A stretch of DNA of 64,000 nt from assembly GCA_016713005.1 (NCBI GenBank), contig JADJPY010000012.1, forward strand, positions 248,001 through 312,000, given 5' to 3'. Source of the DNA: Ramlibacter sp. (GTDB taxonomy: Bacteria; Pseudomonadota; Gammaproteobacteria; Burkholderiales; Burkholderiaceae_C). Both the position numbers and the translations under genes were made by a program. This document shows positions 1 to 8,549 of this stretch, in pieces (position 1 is the first letter of the stretch; each line of letters starts with the position of its first letter). The notes under the pieces were generated by a model that worked only from the letters and a program-made list of their open reading frames with translations, was not told the DNA's origin and searched no databases.

Positions 1-22
1 TTGCTATCAAAACAGGAGCAAT
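1..22. repeat. partial GCTAT-type palindromic repeat
   Basis: The window opens with TTGCTATCAAAACAGGAGCA. It carries the left arm (TTGCTATCAAAA) of the dispersed palindrome seen in full at 11428, 19697, 27485, 48279 and 57825, with an imperfect right arm (GGAGC instead of GATAGC). It lies downstream of the coq7 stop. The window edge hides any further part. Confidence 0.45.
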
Positions 23-75
23 CCGGGTGGCGCCCTGGAACGTCCGCACGCCCCGGCAAGCGGGTGGCGATCGTC

Positions 76-702
76 TCAGACCCGGTGCGCAACCGTCGTC
101 ATCACCCGCGCGGCCGCCTTCATCAGCCCCTTGACGGGTTCGGGCAGATCGATGGCGCCGGCCGCCTCGGCATCCAGGGCGTGGCGCACCTCGTCGTCCT
201 TCATCTGCGCCACGATGGCGCGCGAGGCGCCGTCCTGGGGAGGCAGGCGCTCCAGGTGGCTTTGCAGGTGGGCCTCCACCTGGCGCTCGGTTTCAACGAC
301 AAAGCCCAGGCTGACGCGGTCGCCGCCCAGACGCCCGGCCACCAGCCCGATGGCGAAAGCGCCGGCGTACCACAGCGGGTTGAGCAGCGAGGGCCGCGAA
401 CCCAGTTCGTCCATGCGCTGCTTCGTCCAGGCCAGGTGGTCGGTTTCCTCGGCGCTGGCCTTCTCGAAGTGGGCCTTGAGCGCCGCGTCGCGCGTGGCCA
501 GCGCCTGGGCGGTGTACAGCGCCTGGGCACACACCTCGCCAACGTGGTTCACCCGCATCAAGGCACCGGCTTCCTGCCGCTGCGCCGGGCTCAGCGCCGC
601 ATCGTCCTGGCCTTCGGCCACCGGGCAGGGCCGCGAGCCGTGATGGGGTGCGAACAGGGTGCGCAGGGCCGCATCGGCCGCGACAATCAGTGAATCGGAC
701 AT
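76..702 (-). CDS. coq7: Coq7-type 2-polyprenyl-3-methyl-6-methoxy-1,4-benzoquinone monooxygenase
   Basis: A 208-residue di-iron hydroxylase of ubiquinone biosynthesis (demethoxyubiquinone hydroxylation), expected to be peripheral to the inner membrane. Ferritin-like ligand motifs are visible: VNHVGE in the first third, EETDH about 30 residues later, an ETERQVEAH helix in the second half, and DDEVRH near the C-terminus. The hydrophobic stretch around WYAGAFAIGLVAGRLGG is typical of the membrane-docking helices of the family. The frame is open further upstream, but the start at 702 (MSDSLIVAAD) has a purine-rich AAGGAAAA leader 3-10 nt before it and gives the family's usual length. It is transcribed away from the porin, apparently as a single gene. 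The assignment is firm from the motifs and length. Confidence 0.93.
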   Translation of the reverse strand: MSDSLIVAADAALRTLFAPHHGSRPCPVAEGQDDAALSPAQRQEAGALMRVNHVGEVCAQALYTAQALATRDAALKAHFEKASAEETDHLAWTKQRMDELGSRPSLLNPLWYAGAFAIGLVAGRLGGDRVSLGFVVETERQVEAHLQSHLERLPPQDGASRAIVAQMKDDEVRHALDAEAAGAIDLPEPVKGLMKAAARVMTTVAHRV

Positions 703-994
703 CGATTTTCCTTCGTTAAAGCAAATTCTAAGCCAGCAGGTTTTGCCGGACGATGGAGTCCTGCCCGCCAGAGGCTGTGGCGCCCGACCGACAACCCCGG
801 TTTCTGTTTGTTGCAAGGGTGCAACGAAAGGGCGCTGAGGGGCGGAATTCCTTTGCGCAAAAAGGCCCGGTCTGGTGCAATCTGTGGAACTTCCCGAAAC
901 GGAGGTTGGCCCTGGGACCCGGAGGGGGTGGAAGCAACTGAGCTGAAGACCCTGACGAACCGGTGCCCTATGTTTAACCCTGGAGAAACTTGCA
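703..994. other. intergenic region between divergent coq7 and porin
   Basis: About 290 bases without a gene, holding both divergent promoters. On the minus strand TAGAAT (730-725) is a possible -10 for coq7, but no good -35 accompanies it. On the plus strand the porin has a good ribosome site (GGAGAAAC, ending about 6 nt before its ATG). No operator or repeat was recognised with confidence. Confidence 0.4.
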
Positions 995-2047
995 ATGAAA
1001 AAATCCCTAGTTGCTCTGGCTGTCCTGGCTGCTGCCAGCGCTGCCTCTGCCCAATCGTCCGTCACGCTGTTCGGCGTGGTTGACCTCGGCTATCAGTACG
1101 GCAAGTCCGGCACCGACAGCCGCGCCCACATGGGCCAAGACGGCAATGCCTCCAGCGCGTCTGGGCTTCCGTGGCACGGAAGATCTCGGCGGCGGCATGA
1201 ACGCCTCCTTCTGGCTGGAAGGTGGCCTCCCCAATGACACCGGCATGCATCGGGCACTGCTTCCACCAACAACTGCGCCGCTCCCGTGGCTCGGTTGTTC
1301 AATCGTCGTTCCACCGTCTCCTGGGCGGCGGCTTCGGTGAACTGCGTCTGGGCCGCGACTACACCGCGACGTTCTGGAACTACACCGTGTTCGATCCGTT
1401 CGGCACCAACGGTGTGGGCACCAACCGCGTTCTGGCTGGCAACGGCGCGGCGCGCTCCATCCCGGCAACGCCGCTGTCCGTGCTTCGAACGCCTTCGGCT
1501 ACTTCCTGCCGGGCAACCTGGGCGGCTTCTATGGCCAGTTCCAGTACTACAAGGGTGAGCAGCTGTCCAACGCGCTGTACCAAGGCTGGTGACGGCTATG
1601 CCCTGCGCGGCGGTTTCGCCAATGGCCCGATCAACGTCGCTCTGGCCGTCGGCCAGCTGAAGACCGGCGCTGCCACCTCCCACGACACGTGGAACCTCGG
1701 TGGTTCGTATGACATGGGCGTTGCCAAGTTGATGGGCATGTACGACGTTCAAGACTGACACCGCTGGCCTGAAGCACACCGGCTACCTGCTGGGCGCCAC
1801 CATGCCCCTGGGCGCTGGCGAACTGAAGGGCGCCTGGGCTACCAGCAAGTCCAATGCGGCGACAACTCAGAAGTCCAGCCAGTGGTCCTTCGGCTACATC
1901 CACAACCTGAGCAAGCGCACCGCCGTGTACGCCACTCTGGCCCGCGTGGGCAACAGCGGCGGCGCCAATGCCGTGCTGAACGGTGCTACGGCTGTTGCCA
2001 ACAGCAGCTCCACCGGCTACGACATCGGTCTGCGCCACACGTTCTGA
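995..2047 (+). pseudogene. Gram-negative porin (Omp32/OmpC-like), multiply frameshifted
   Basis: Starts with a clear signal peptide (MKKSLVALAVLAAASAASAQ) followed by SSVTLFGVVDLGYQYGKSG, the opening strand of betaproteobacterial trimeric porins. It ends with STGYDIGLRHTF, the classical aromatic C-terminus needed for outer-membrane assembly. Total span corresponds to about 350 residues, normal for the family. The frame must change about six times to keep porin-like sequence: near 1155, 1240, 1318, 1463, 1587 and 1747. Recognisable blocks in successive frames are LGFRGTEDLGGGMNASFWLE, GGGFGELRLGRDYTATFW, NAFGYFLPGNLGGFYGQF, GDGYALRGGFANGPINVA and LKHTGYLLGATMPLGAGELK. Each block is intact and free of nonsense codons, so either the gene decayed very recently by small indels or the sequence has local errors. 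As written it would give only a peptide of about 80 residues. Confidence 0.88.
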
Positions 2048-2085
2048 TTGCCGACCCGCCTTGTGCGGGTTTGCATGACGAATCC

Positions 2086-2120
2086 AAAAAGCCATCCGTC
2101 GAAAGACGGGTGGCTTTTTT
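2086..2120 (+). terminator. rho-independent terminator after the porin
   Basis: Stem GCCATCCGTC / GACGGGTGGC with a GAAA loop and one T-G pair, preceded by a run of A and followed by TTTTTT. It is about 40 bases after the porin stop and ends one or two bases before the first possible ATG of the DUF3047 gene. Confidence 0.9.
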
Positions 2121-2136
2121 CATGAGGAGACCTGTT

Positions 2137-2934
2137 TTGTCCAACCCCGCCATTGTCCGAAGCGCCTTGCTGATGGCCGCCATTGTGTTGGCCGGCTGTG
2201 CCAGTGCGCCCGACAAAGCGGACCTTCCCCCGGAACAGGGCGTTGCATCGGCTGCCCTGGACAAGACACCCTGGGCGTTGCAGTCCCAAACCGGTGCGGC
2301 CCAGAGCGGTGCAGCGGGCTGGACGCACTGGACCTTGCCCGGCAAGACGACCACCCAGTTCCGTGCTGCGCGCCATCAGGGCCGTGACGCGCTGGCCGCC
2401 ATTTCGCAGGCTTCCGCGAGCATGGTGCGCAGCAAGGTGCGTGTCGCGCCGGAAGACCTTGGGCGCGTGCGGTTTTCATGGAATGTGCCCGAGCTGATCG
2501 CCGGTGCCGATCTGGGCACGCGCGATGTCGCGGACTCACCCGTTCGCATCGTGCTGGCGTTCGAAGGCGACCGCTCAAAGCTGTCCGCGCGCAATGCCAT
2601 GCTGTCCGAGCTGGCCCGTGCGCTGACGGGGGAAGAAATGCCCTACGCCACGCTGATGTATGTGTGGTGCAACCACCGGGCGCCCGGCAGCGTGATCGTT
2701 GGGCCGCGCACCGACCGCATCCGCAAGCTGGTGGTGGAGTCAGGCTCCGGCAACCTCAAGCGCTGGCTGGACTACGAGCGTGATGTGCGGGCGGATTTCA
2801 TCAAGGCATTCGGGGAAGCCCCTGGTGCTCTGGTGGGCATTGCGGTCATGACCGACACCGACAACACCGCCAGTGCGACCCGTGCCTGGTACGGGCCCGT
2901 CCGGCTGGAGCGCATCGCGGCAGCCGCGCCCTAG
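2137..2934 (+). CDS. DUF3047 domain lipoprotein
   Basis: A 265-residue predicted lipoprotein: the N-terminal hydrophobic stretch ends in a lipobox (VLAGC) with the acylated Cys about 20 residues in. The remainder matches the DUF3047 pattern as I know it: PVRIVLAFEGD, a central YVWCNH, IVGPRTDRIRKLVVESG, and a C-terminal VGIAVMTDTDNT...AWYG. Function is unknown for the family. Two starts are possible. ATG at 2122 immediately follows the terminator T-run and has no ribosome site. TTG at 2137 has GAGGAG 7 nt upstream and is preferred. The gene stands between the porin and the transporter operon with no obvious promoter of its own, so a promoter inside the porin 3' end or read-through is likely. 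Confidence 0.75.
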   Translation: MSNPAIVRSALLMAAIVLAGCASAPDKADLPPEQGVASAALDKTPWALQSQTGAAQSGAAGWTHWTLPGKTTTQFRAARHQGRDALAAISQASASMVRSKVRVAPEDLGRVRFSWNVPELIAGADLGTRDVADSPVRIVLAFEGDRSKLSARNAMLSELARALTGEEMPYATLMYVWCNHRAPGSVIVGPRTDRIRKLVVESGSGNLKRWLDYERDVRADFIKAFGEAPGALVGIAVMTDTDNTASATRAWYGPVRLERIAAAAP

Positions 2935-3009
2935 TTCTGCGGGAAACCCCTTTTGACCCTCTGGCCCGCTATGTGCATAGTGCGGGTTTCCCAATTCACA
3001 GAGGTGATC

Positions 3010-4590
3010 ATGAAGTTCAAGCCCATGCTGATCGCGGCGGCCGTGACCGCGGCCTTCGCAGCATCCCCGGCCCTGCAGGCCAAGCCGTTCAAGTGGTCCA
3101 GCGCCAGCGACATCCCCACCCTGGACATCCACTCGCAGAACAATGCGCTTGGCAATGGCGTGCACGCGGCGGTGTATGACGCGCTGGTGTACTACAACAG
3201 CACGACCTTCAAGCCCGAGCCGCAGCTGGCCACCGGCTGGCGCGAGCTGTCGCCCACGCAAATGCGCTTCACGCTGCGCAGCGGTGTGAAGTTCAGCGAT
3301 GGTTCGGCCCTGACGGCCGACGATGTGGTCTATTCCATCATGCGGGCCATGGCCAAGACCTCCAACTACGCGGTCTATACCCAGGGCATCGACCGTGTGG
3401 TCAAGGTCAACGACAACACCGTGGACTTCATCATGAAGGGCCCCAACCCGGTGCTGCTGAACCAGCTGACCGAGCTGCGCATCATGAGCAAGGCCTGGGC
3501 CGAGAAGAACAAGTCCGTTGAACCCAAGGACATCCGCACCAAGGACGAAACCTTTGCCCACCGCAATGCCATGGGCACCGGCATGTACATGGTCAAGGAA
3601 TGGCAACCCGACCAGAAGCTGGTGCTGGTGCGCAACCCCAACTACTGGGGCAAGAACGACAGCAATGTCACCGAGATCATCTACACGCCCATCAAGTCGG
3701 AAGCGACCCGCGTCGCGGCGCTGTTGTCGGGCGAGGTGGACTTCATCCTTGACCCGAGCCCGCAGGATCTGGGGCGGCTGCGCAACAACGCCAGCCTGAA
3801 GGTGATCGACGGCATCGAGAACCGCACCATCTTCTTCGGCATGGACCAGTTCCGTGACGAACTGCCGGGCTCCAACGTCAAGGGCAAGAACCCCCTGAAG
3901 GACCTTCGGGTGCGCAAGGCCCTGTACCAGGCCATCGACATCGACAGCATCCATCGCGTCACCATGCGCGGGCTGAGCCAGCCCACGGGCGCGATGGTGG
4001 CGCCCCAGGTCAATGGATGGACCGAAGGCGTGCACAAGCGCCATCCGTACGACCCGGAAGCTTCCAGGAAGCAACTGGCCGACGCCGGGTATCCCCAGGG
4101 CTTTGAGGTGGATTTCGCCTGCCCGAACAACCGCTACATCAACGACGAGGAAATCTGCCAGGCCGTTACCGCAATGTGGGCCAAGGTGGGTGTCAAGGCC
4201 AAGCTGCGCACCCTGCCGCTGGTGACCTACTTTCCGATGATCCAGCGCTATGAAGCCAGCATCTACATGCTGGGCTGGGGAGTGCCCACATTTGATGCCC
4301 TGTACAGCCTGCAGTCGCTGACGCGCAGCGTGGGCACGGGCGGTGACGGCAACTACAACGTGGGCCGCTACAAGAACGAGCGCATGGATGTGGTGGTGGA
4401 CCGGGTCAAGACCGAGACCGACCTGCCGGTGCGCAACCGCCTGCTGACTGAAGGCCTCTAGCTGAGCAATGACACGGTGTCGCACATTCCCCTGCACAAC
4501 CAGATCATTCCGTGGGCGCTGAAGAAGAACGTGGACGTGGTGCACCGCGCCGACAACCGGCTGGACTGGCGCCTGATCAAGGTCAACTGA
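3010..4590 (+). pseudogene. peptide ABC transporter substrate-binding protein (SBP_bac_5), interrupted by an in-frame TAG
   Basis: Periplasmic binding protein of the dipeptide/oligopeptide family, first gene of the transporter cluster. It has a signal peptide ending in PALQAKPF, ELSPTQMRFTLRSGVKFSDG (the hallmark region of the family) near residue 80, and PYDPEASRKQLADAGYPQGF in the second half. The frame reads to TAG at 4459-4461 (codon 484). The same frame continues LSNDTVSHIPLHNQ... to ILKVN-like LRLIKVN-type ending at TGA 4588-4590, exactly as in the paralogue at 6942, whose C-terminus is VGHLPLHQQALNW...YIKVNK. One base change (for example AAG to TAG) would explain it. If real, the protein lacks its last 43 residues, part of the C-terminal lobe. 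The start at 3010 follows GAGGTGATC. Confidence 0.9.
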
Positions 4591-4597
4591 TCCGGAC

Positions 4598-4629
4598 GGG
4601 GATTTTCTTTAGGCCTAAAGGAAATCCCC
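4598..4629 (+). terminator. 32-base near-perfect palindrome, likely 3'-stabilising or attenuating stem-loop
   Basis: GGGGATTTTCTTTAGG is followed directly by CCTAAAGGAAATCCCC: 16-base arms with a single mismatch and no spacer. It sits 8 bases after the binding-protein stop and 56 bases before the permease start. There is no T-run, so it is less likely a full terminator than a structure that protects the binding-protein mRNA and lowers downstream expression, a common arrangement in binding-protein transporters (inference). Confidence 0.65.
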
Positions 4630-4684
4630 GTATCGCCGCAGGGATGCCTCTGCTAGCATCCTTCGCAAAGAGTCTGACCTAACG

Positions 4685-5665
4685 ATGTTTGCTTTCATCC
4701 TTCGCCGCCTGCTCCAGGCCCTGGTGGTCATGGTGTCGGTGGCATTCATCGCGTTCCTGCTGTTCCAGTACGTTGGCGACCCGGTGGTGTTCCTGCTCGG
4801 ACAGGACGCCCAGCCGGACCAGATCCGCGAGCTGCGAGCCGACCTGGGGCTGGACCAGCCGTTTTTCGTGCAGTTCTGGCACTTCCTTGCAAACGCCGCG
4901 CAGGGTGAGTTCGGCCTGAGCCTTCGCCAGGGCGCCAAGGTGTCGCGGCTGATTGCCGAGCGCTTCCCGGCGACTCTGGAACTCGCCTTCGTGGCGGCGG
5001 CGCTGGCCCTGCTGGCCGGGATACCGATGGGCGTCTATTCGGCGCTGCGCCGCGGCAGCTTTCTCAGCCAGCTGTTCATGACGATCTCGCTGCTGGGCGT
5101 GTCGCTACCCACCTTCCTGATCGGCATCCTGCTGATCCTGGCTTTCGCCGTGGGCCTGGGCTGGTTTCCCAGCTTCGGGCGGGGTGAGACGCTGAAGTTC
5201 GGCTGGTGGAGCAGCGGCTTGCTTACGGCCAAGGGCTGGCACCACATCATCCTGCCGGCGGTGACGCTGGCGATTTTCCAGCTCACGCTGATCATGCGGC
5301 TGGTGCGCGCGGAAATGCTGGAAGTCCTGCGCACCGACTACATCAAGTTTGCGCGTGCCCGGGGCTTGAGCGACCGCGCCATCCACTTTGGCCATGCCCT
5401 CAAGAACACGCTGGTTCCCGTGATGACCATCACGGGCCTGCAATTGGGCGGGCTGATTGCGTTTGCCATCATCACCGAGACGGTGTTCCAGTGGCCTGGC
5501 ATGGGCCTGCTGTTCATCCAGGCCGTGACGTTCGCCGACATCCCGGTCATGGCCGCATACCTGTGCCTGATTGCCCTGATCTTTGTGGTGATCAACCTCG
5601 TGGTGGACCTGCTGTACTTCGCGGTGGACCCGCGCCTGCGCGTGGGCAAGGCGGGGGGGCACTGA
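4685..5665 (+). CDS. peptide ABC transporter permease, DppB/GsiC family
   Basis: A 326-residue inner-membrane permease with the N-terminal signature of the DppB group (FILRRLLQALVVMVSVAFIAFLL), a long first periplasmic loop containing LGLDQPFFVQFWHF, and five further hydrophobic segments. The EAA coupling loop is visible as RTDYIKFARARGLSDRAIHFG about two thirds along. It pairs with the DppC-type permease at 8550 and the ATPases at 9459 and 10427. Its stop overlaps the start of the M20 hydrolase (ATGA), indicating translational coupling. The substrate cannot be read from the permease. Confidence 0.92.
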   Translation: MFAFILRRLLQALVVMVSVAFIAFLLFQYVGDPVVFLLGQDAQPDQIRELRADLGLDQPFFVQFWHFLANAAQGEFGLSLRQGAKVSRLIAERFPATLELAFVAAALALLAGIPMGVYSALRRGSFLSQLFMTISLLGVSLPTFLIGILLILAFAVGLGWFPSFGRGETLKFGWWSSGLLTAKGWHHIILPAVTLAIFQLTLIMRLVRAEMLEVLRTDYIKFARARGLSDRAIHFGHALKNTLVPVMTITGLQLGGLIAFAIITETVFQWPGMGLLFIQAVTFADIPVMAAYLCLIALIFVVINLVVDLLYFAVDPRLRVGKAGGH

Positions 5666-6921
5666 TGTCTGCCGTCATCGATCGCGCCGACGCTGCCGCT
5701 GCGCCGCGCTACCAGGCCGGTGGGCGCGCTTTTGCGCGGATCGCACAGTTCCACACGGAGCTGACCGCGCTGCGCCGCGACCTGCACGCGCATCCCGAAC
5801 TCGGCTTTGAAGAGGTCTATACATCCGCCCGCGTGGCGCAGGCGCTGCGCCTGTGCGGCGTGGACGAGGTGCACACCGGCATCGGCAAGACCGGGGTGGT
5901 CGGGCTGGTGCACGGGCGGCATGGCCCGGGCCACATGGCCGCCGACGGGCGCCCGCGCGCCGTGGGCCTGCGCGCCGACATGGACGCACTGCCCATGGCC
6001 GAGCACAACAGCTTCGACTGGAAATCTTCCAAACCCGGGTTGATGCACGGCTGTGGCCACGACGGCCACACGGCCATGCTGGTCGGCGCAGCGCGCTATC
6101 TGGCCGAGACCCGCAATTTCCACGGCACGGCCGTGCTGATTTTCCAGCCGGGCGAAGAAGGCTACGCCGGTGCCCGAGAAATGATCCGGGATGGCCTGTT
6201 CGAGCGTTTCAATTGCCGCGAGGTCTACGCGCAGCACAACTCGCCCGAAGCCCCGCTGGGGGTGATTGGCGTGACCCCGGGGCCCATGCAGGCGGCGGTG
6301 GACCGCATTGAGATCGTCATCCGCGGCCAGGGCGGCCATGGCGCACGGCCCCAGCAATGCGTCGACCCCGTGCTGGTGGCGGGGCACATCATCACGGCCG
6401 CGCAAAGCGTCGTGTCGCGCAACCTCTCGGCGTTCGACCAGGCCGTGGTCAGCATCTGTTCGATGCAGGGGGGCAACCCCGGTGCGATGAGCGTGATTCC
6501 GGGCTCGGTGACGCTGGTGGGCACCGTGCGCACCTACCATGAGGCCGTACAGAACCGGATCGAAGAGCGCTTGCGCGTGTTGTGCAGCTCGGTGGCCCAG
6601 GGGTTTGGCGCCACGGCCGAGCTGACGTACGAGCGTGTGTATCCCGCAACGGTCAATACGGTTCCCGAAGCCGAGTTCGCCGCCGATGTGGCCACGTCCC
6701 TGGTGGGCGCAGACCGGGTGCTTCGCAACATGCTGCCCAGCATGGGAGGGGAGGACTTCTCCTTCATGCTTCAGGTCAGGCCTGGCGCTTACCTTCGGGT
6801 GGGCCAGGGCGGCGAGGGCTGTGAGCCGCTGCACAACAGCCGGTACGATTTCAACGACGAGATCCTGCCCCTGGGCGCGGCGTTGCACGCCAGCCTGGTC
6901 GAGCAGGCACTTCCCCTTTAA
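5665..6921 (+). CDS. M20 family metallo-amidohydrolase (hippurate hydrolase/aminoacylase-like)
   Basis: A 418-residue di-zinc M20D-type hydrolase, probably cytoplasmic (no signal peptide). Metal-site motifs: LRADMDALPM, HGCGHDGHT, FQPGEEG, and the late GGEDFSFML region. The dimerisation domain starts near IEIVIRGQGGHGARP. Relatives cleave N-acyl amino acids, hippurate or indole-acetyl-amino-acid conjugates. Its position inside a peptide transporter operon, between a permease and a second binding protein and overlapping the permease stop by ATGA, suggests that it processes the imported compound (inference). The frame is open well upstream into the permease, but 5665 is the coupled start and gives the family's normal length. 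Confidence 0.9.
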   Translation: MSAVIDRADAAAAPRYQAGGRAFARIAQFHTELTALRRDLHAHPELGFEEVYTSARVAQALRLCGVDEVHTGIGKTGVVGLVHGRHGPGHMAADGRPRAVGLRADMDALPMAEHNSFDWKSSKPGLMHGCGHDGHTAMLVGAARYLAETRNFHGTAVLIFQPGEEGYAGAREMIRDGLFERFNCREVYAQHNSPEAPLGVIGVTPGPMQAAVDRIEIVIRGQGGHGARPQQCVDPVLVAGHIITAAQSVVSRNLSAFDQAVVSICSMQGGNPGAMSVIPGSVTLVGTVRTYHEAVQNRIEERLRVLCSSVAQGFGATAELTYERVYPATVNTVPEAEFAADVATSLVGADRVLRNMLPSMGGEDFSFMLQVRPGAYLRVGQGGEGCEPLHNSRYDFNDEILPLGAALHASLVEQALPL

Positions 6922-6941
6922 CCACGCGCGAGGAGTTTGAC

Positions 6942-8525
6942 ATGTCTTACAGCAAAAAATGGGCCCTGGCCCCCGTCACCATTGCCCTGGCTGCTATCAG
7001 TTTTGTAGCAAGCGCCAACACGGTGCGCATCGCCAACCAGGGCGATGCGTTGTCAATGGACCCGCATTCGCTGAACGAATCGCTGCAGCTCACCGTGGTG
7101 GGCAATGTGTACGAGCCGCTCGTCACCCGTGACCGCGACTACAAGCTGGCGCCGGCACTGGCCACCGACTGGAAGCAGACGGCGCCCACCGTGTGGCGCT
7201 TCAACCTGCGCAAGGGCGTCAAGTTCCATGACGGCACGCCCTTCACCGCGGACGACGTGATCTTCAGCTATGAGCGCTCCAAGGGAGACGGTTCGGACGT
7301 CAAGACCTACGTCGGCCAGATCAAGCAGATCAACAAGATCGACGACCACGCGATCGACATCGTGACCAACAACCCGTTCCCGATCCTGCCCGACCTGTTC
7401 ACCAACTGGATGATCATGAGCAAGAAGTGGTGCGAGACCAACCAGGCGACCAAGCCTGTGGACCGCCGCAAGGGCATCGAGAACGCGGCCTCGTTCCGCG
7501 CCAACGGCACGGGGCCGTACCGCCTGCGTGAGCGCCAGCCAGATGTCCGGTCCACCTTCTCGCGCAATGGCTCCTATTGGGGCAAGATCGACGGCAATGT
7601 GGACGAGGTGATCTTCACCAAGATCGGCAACGACAGCACCCGCGTGGCCGCACTGCTGTCCGGCGAAATCGACATCATGGAGCCGGTGCCGGTGCAGGAT
7701 GTGGCCCGCGTCAAGAGCAACCCCAACCTGAAGATCATGCAGGGGCCGGAGCTGCGCATCATCTTCCTGGGCATGGACCAGAAGCGCGACGAACTGCAGT
7801 TCTCCAGCGTCAAGGGCAAGAACCCGTTCAAGGACGTGCGCGTGCGCAAGGCGTTCTACCAGGCCATCGACATCGAAGGCATCAAGAAAACCGTGATGCG
7901 CGATGCGGCCGTGCCGGCGGCGCTGATGATTCCTCCGCAGGTCAAGGGCTACGCCCCCGATCTGGGCAAGCGCCTGCCCTACGACGTCGAAGCCGCCAAG
8001 AAGCTGATGGCCGAAGCAGGCTACCCCAATGGTTTCGAGCTGAAGATGAACTGCCCCAATGACCGGTATGTCAACGACGGCGAAATCTGCCAGGCCGTGG
8101 CCGCCAACCTGTCGCGCATCGGCGTGAAAATCAACCTGGAAGCCGAGACCAAGGGCACCTACTTCCCCAAGATCCTGCGCCGTGACACCAGTTTCTACCT
8201 GCTGGGATGGACATCCAGCACGGTGGACGCGCACAACGTGCTCTACCCCATCCTTTCCTCTCCCGGCGAAGGTGGACGCGGCCAGTTCAACCTGGGCTCC
8301 TACAGCAACGCCAAAGTGGATGAACTGACGGTGCAGATCGCGTCCGAGACCGACCAGGCCAAGCGCAACGCGATGATCCGCGAGGCAATGAAGATCCACC
8401 AGGACGACGTGGGTCACCTGCCGCTGCACCAGCAGGCCCTGAACTGGGCCTCCAGGAAGAACATTGACATGGTGCAGAGCCCGGGCAACGAAATGCCCTG
8501 GAAGTACATCAAGGTCAACAAGTAA
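6942..8525 (+). CDS. peptide ABC transporter substrate-binding protein (SBP_bac_5), second paralogue
   Basis: A 527-residue periplasmic binding protein, preceded by GAGGAG 8 nt before the ATG. Signal peptide MSYSKKWALAPVTIALAAIS then VASANTVRIANQGDALSMDP. Family hallmarks: VWRFNLRKGVKFHDG near residue 90, NGTGPYRLRERQPDVR in the middle, PYDVEAAKKLMAEAGYPNGF in the second half, and an intact C-terminus LPLHQQALNWASRKNID. It is clearly a paralogue of the interrupted protein at 3010 and could replace it as the working receptor. Bases 6993-7010, coding for the end of the signal peptide, resemble the dispersed GCTAT palindrome. Confidence 0.93.
   Translation: MSYSKKWALAPVTIALAAISFVASANTVRIANQGDALSMDPHSLNESLQLTVVGNVYEPLVTRDRDYKLAPALATDWKQTAPTVWRFNLRKGVKFHDGTPFTADDVIFSYERSKGDGSDVKTYVGQIKQINKIDDHAIDIVTNNPFPILPDLFTNWMIMSKKWCETNQATKPVDRRKGIENAASFRANGTGPYRLRERQPDVRSTFSRNGSYWGKIDGNVDEVIFTKIGNDSTRVAALLSGEIDIMEPVPVQDVARVKSNPNLKIMQGPELRIIFLGMDQKRDELQFSSVKGKNPFKDVRVRKAFYQAIDIEGIKKTVMRDAAVPAALMIPPQVKGYAPDLGKRLPYDVEAAKKLMAEAGYPNGFELKMNCPNDRYVNDGEICQAVAANLSRIGVKINLEAETKGTYFPKILRRDTSFYLLGWTSSTVDAHNVLYPILSSPGEGGRGQFNLGSYSNAKVDELTVQIASETDQAKRNAMIREAMKIHQDDVGHLPLHQQALNWASRKNIDMVQSPGNEMPWKYIKVNK
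6993..7010. repeat. possible degenerate GCTAT palindrome inside a signal-peptide coding region
   Basis: GCTATCAGTTTTGTAGCA resembles GCTATCATTTTGATAGC at 11428, with a few differences. It encodes AAISFVAS of the signal peptide. It is short, and chance cannot be excluded because the encoded residues are ordinary for a signal peptide. Confidence 0.3.
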
Positions 8526-8549
8526 GCGCGACCCAGGGCATACCCCGGC

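Noticed and set aside
995..2047. Programmed frameshifting in the porin gene
   Set aside because: Six shifts in both directions without a slippery-site pattern cannot be programmed; error or decay explains them better.
4459..4461. Amber suppression or recoding of TAG in this genome
   Set aside because: TAG is the natural stop of zwf, the DUF3047 gene, pilN, mlaE and the hydrolase here, and no suppressor tRNA or pyrrolysine gene is in the window.
2740..4545. A 601-codon open frame on the minus strand
   Set aside because: It is antisense to the first peptide-binding protein, has low-complexity His/Val/Gly-rich sequence and no recognisable domain.
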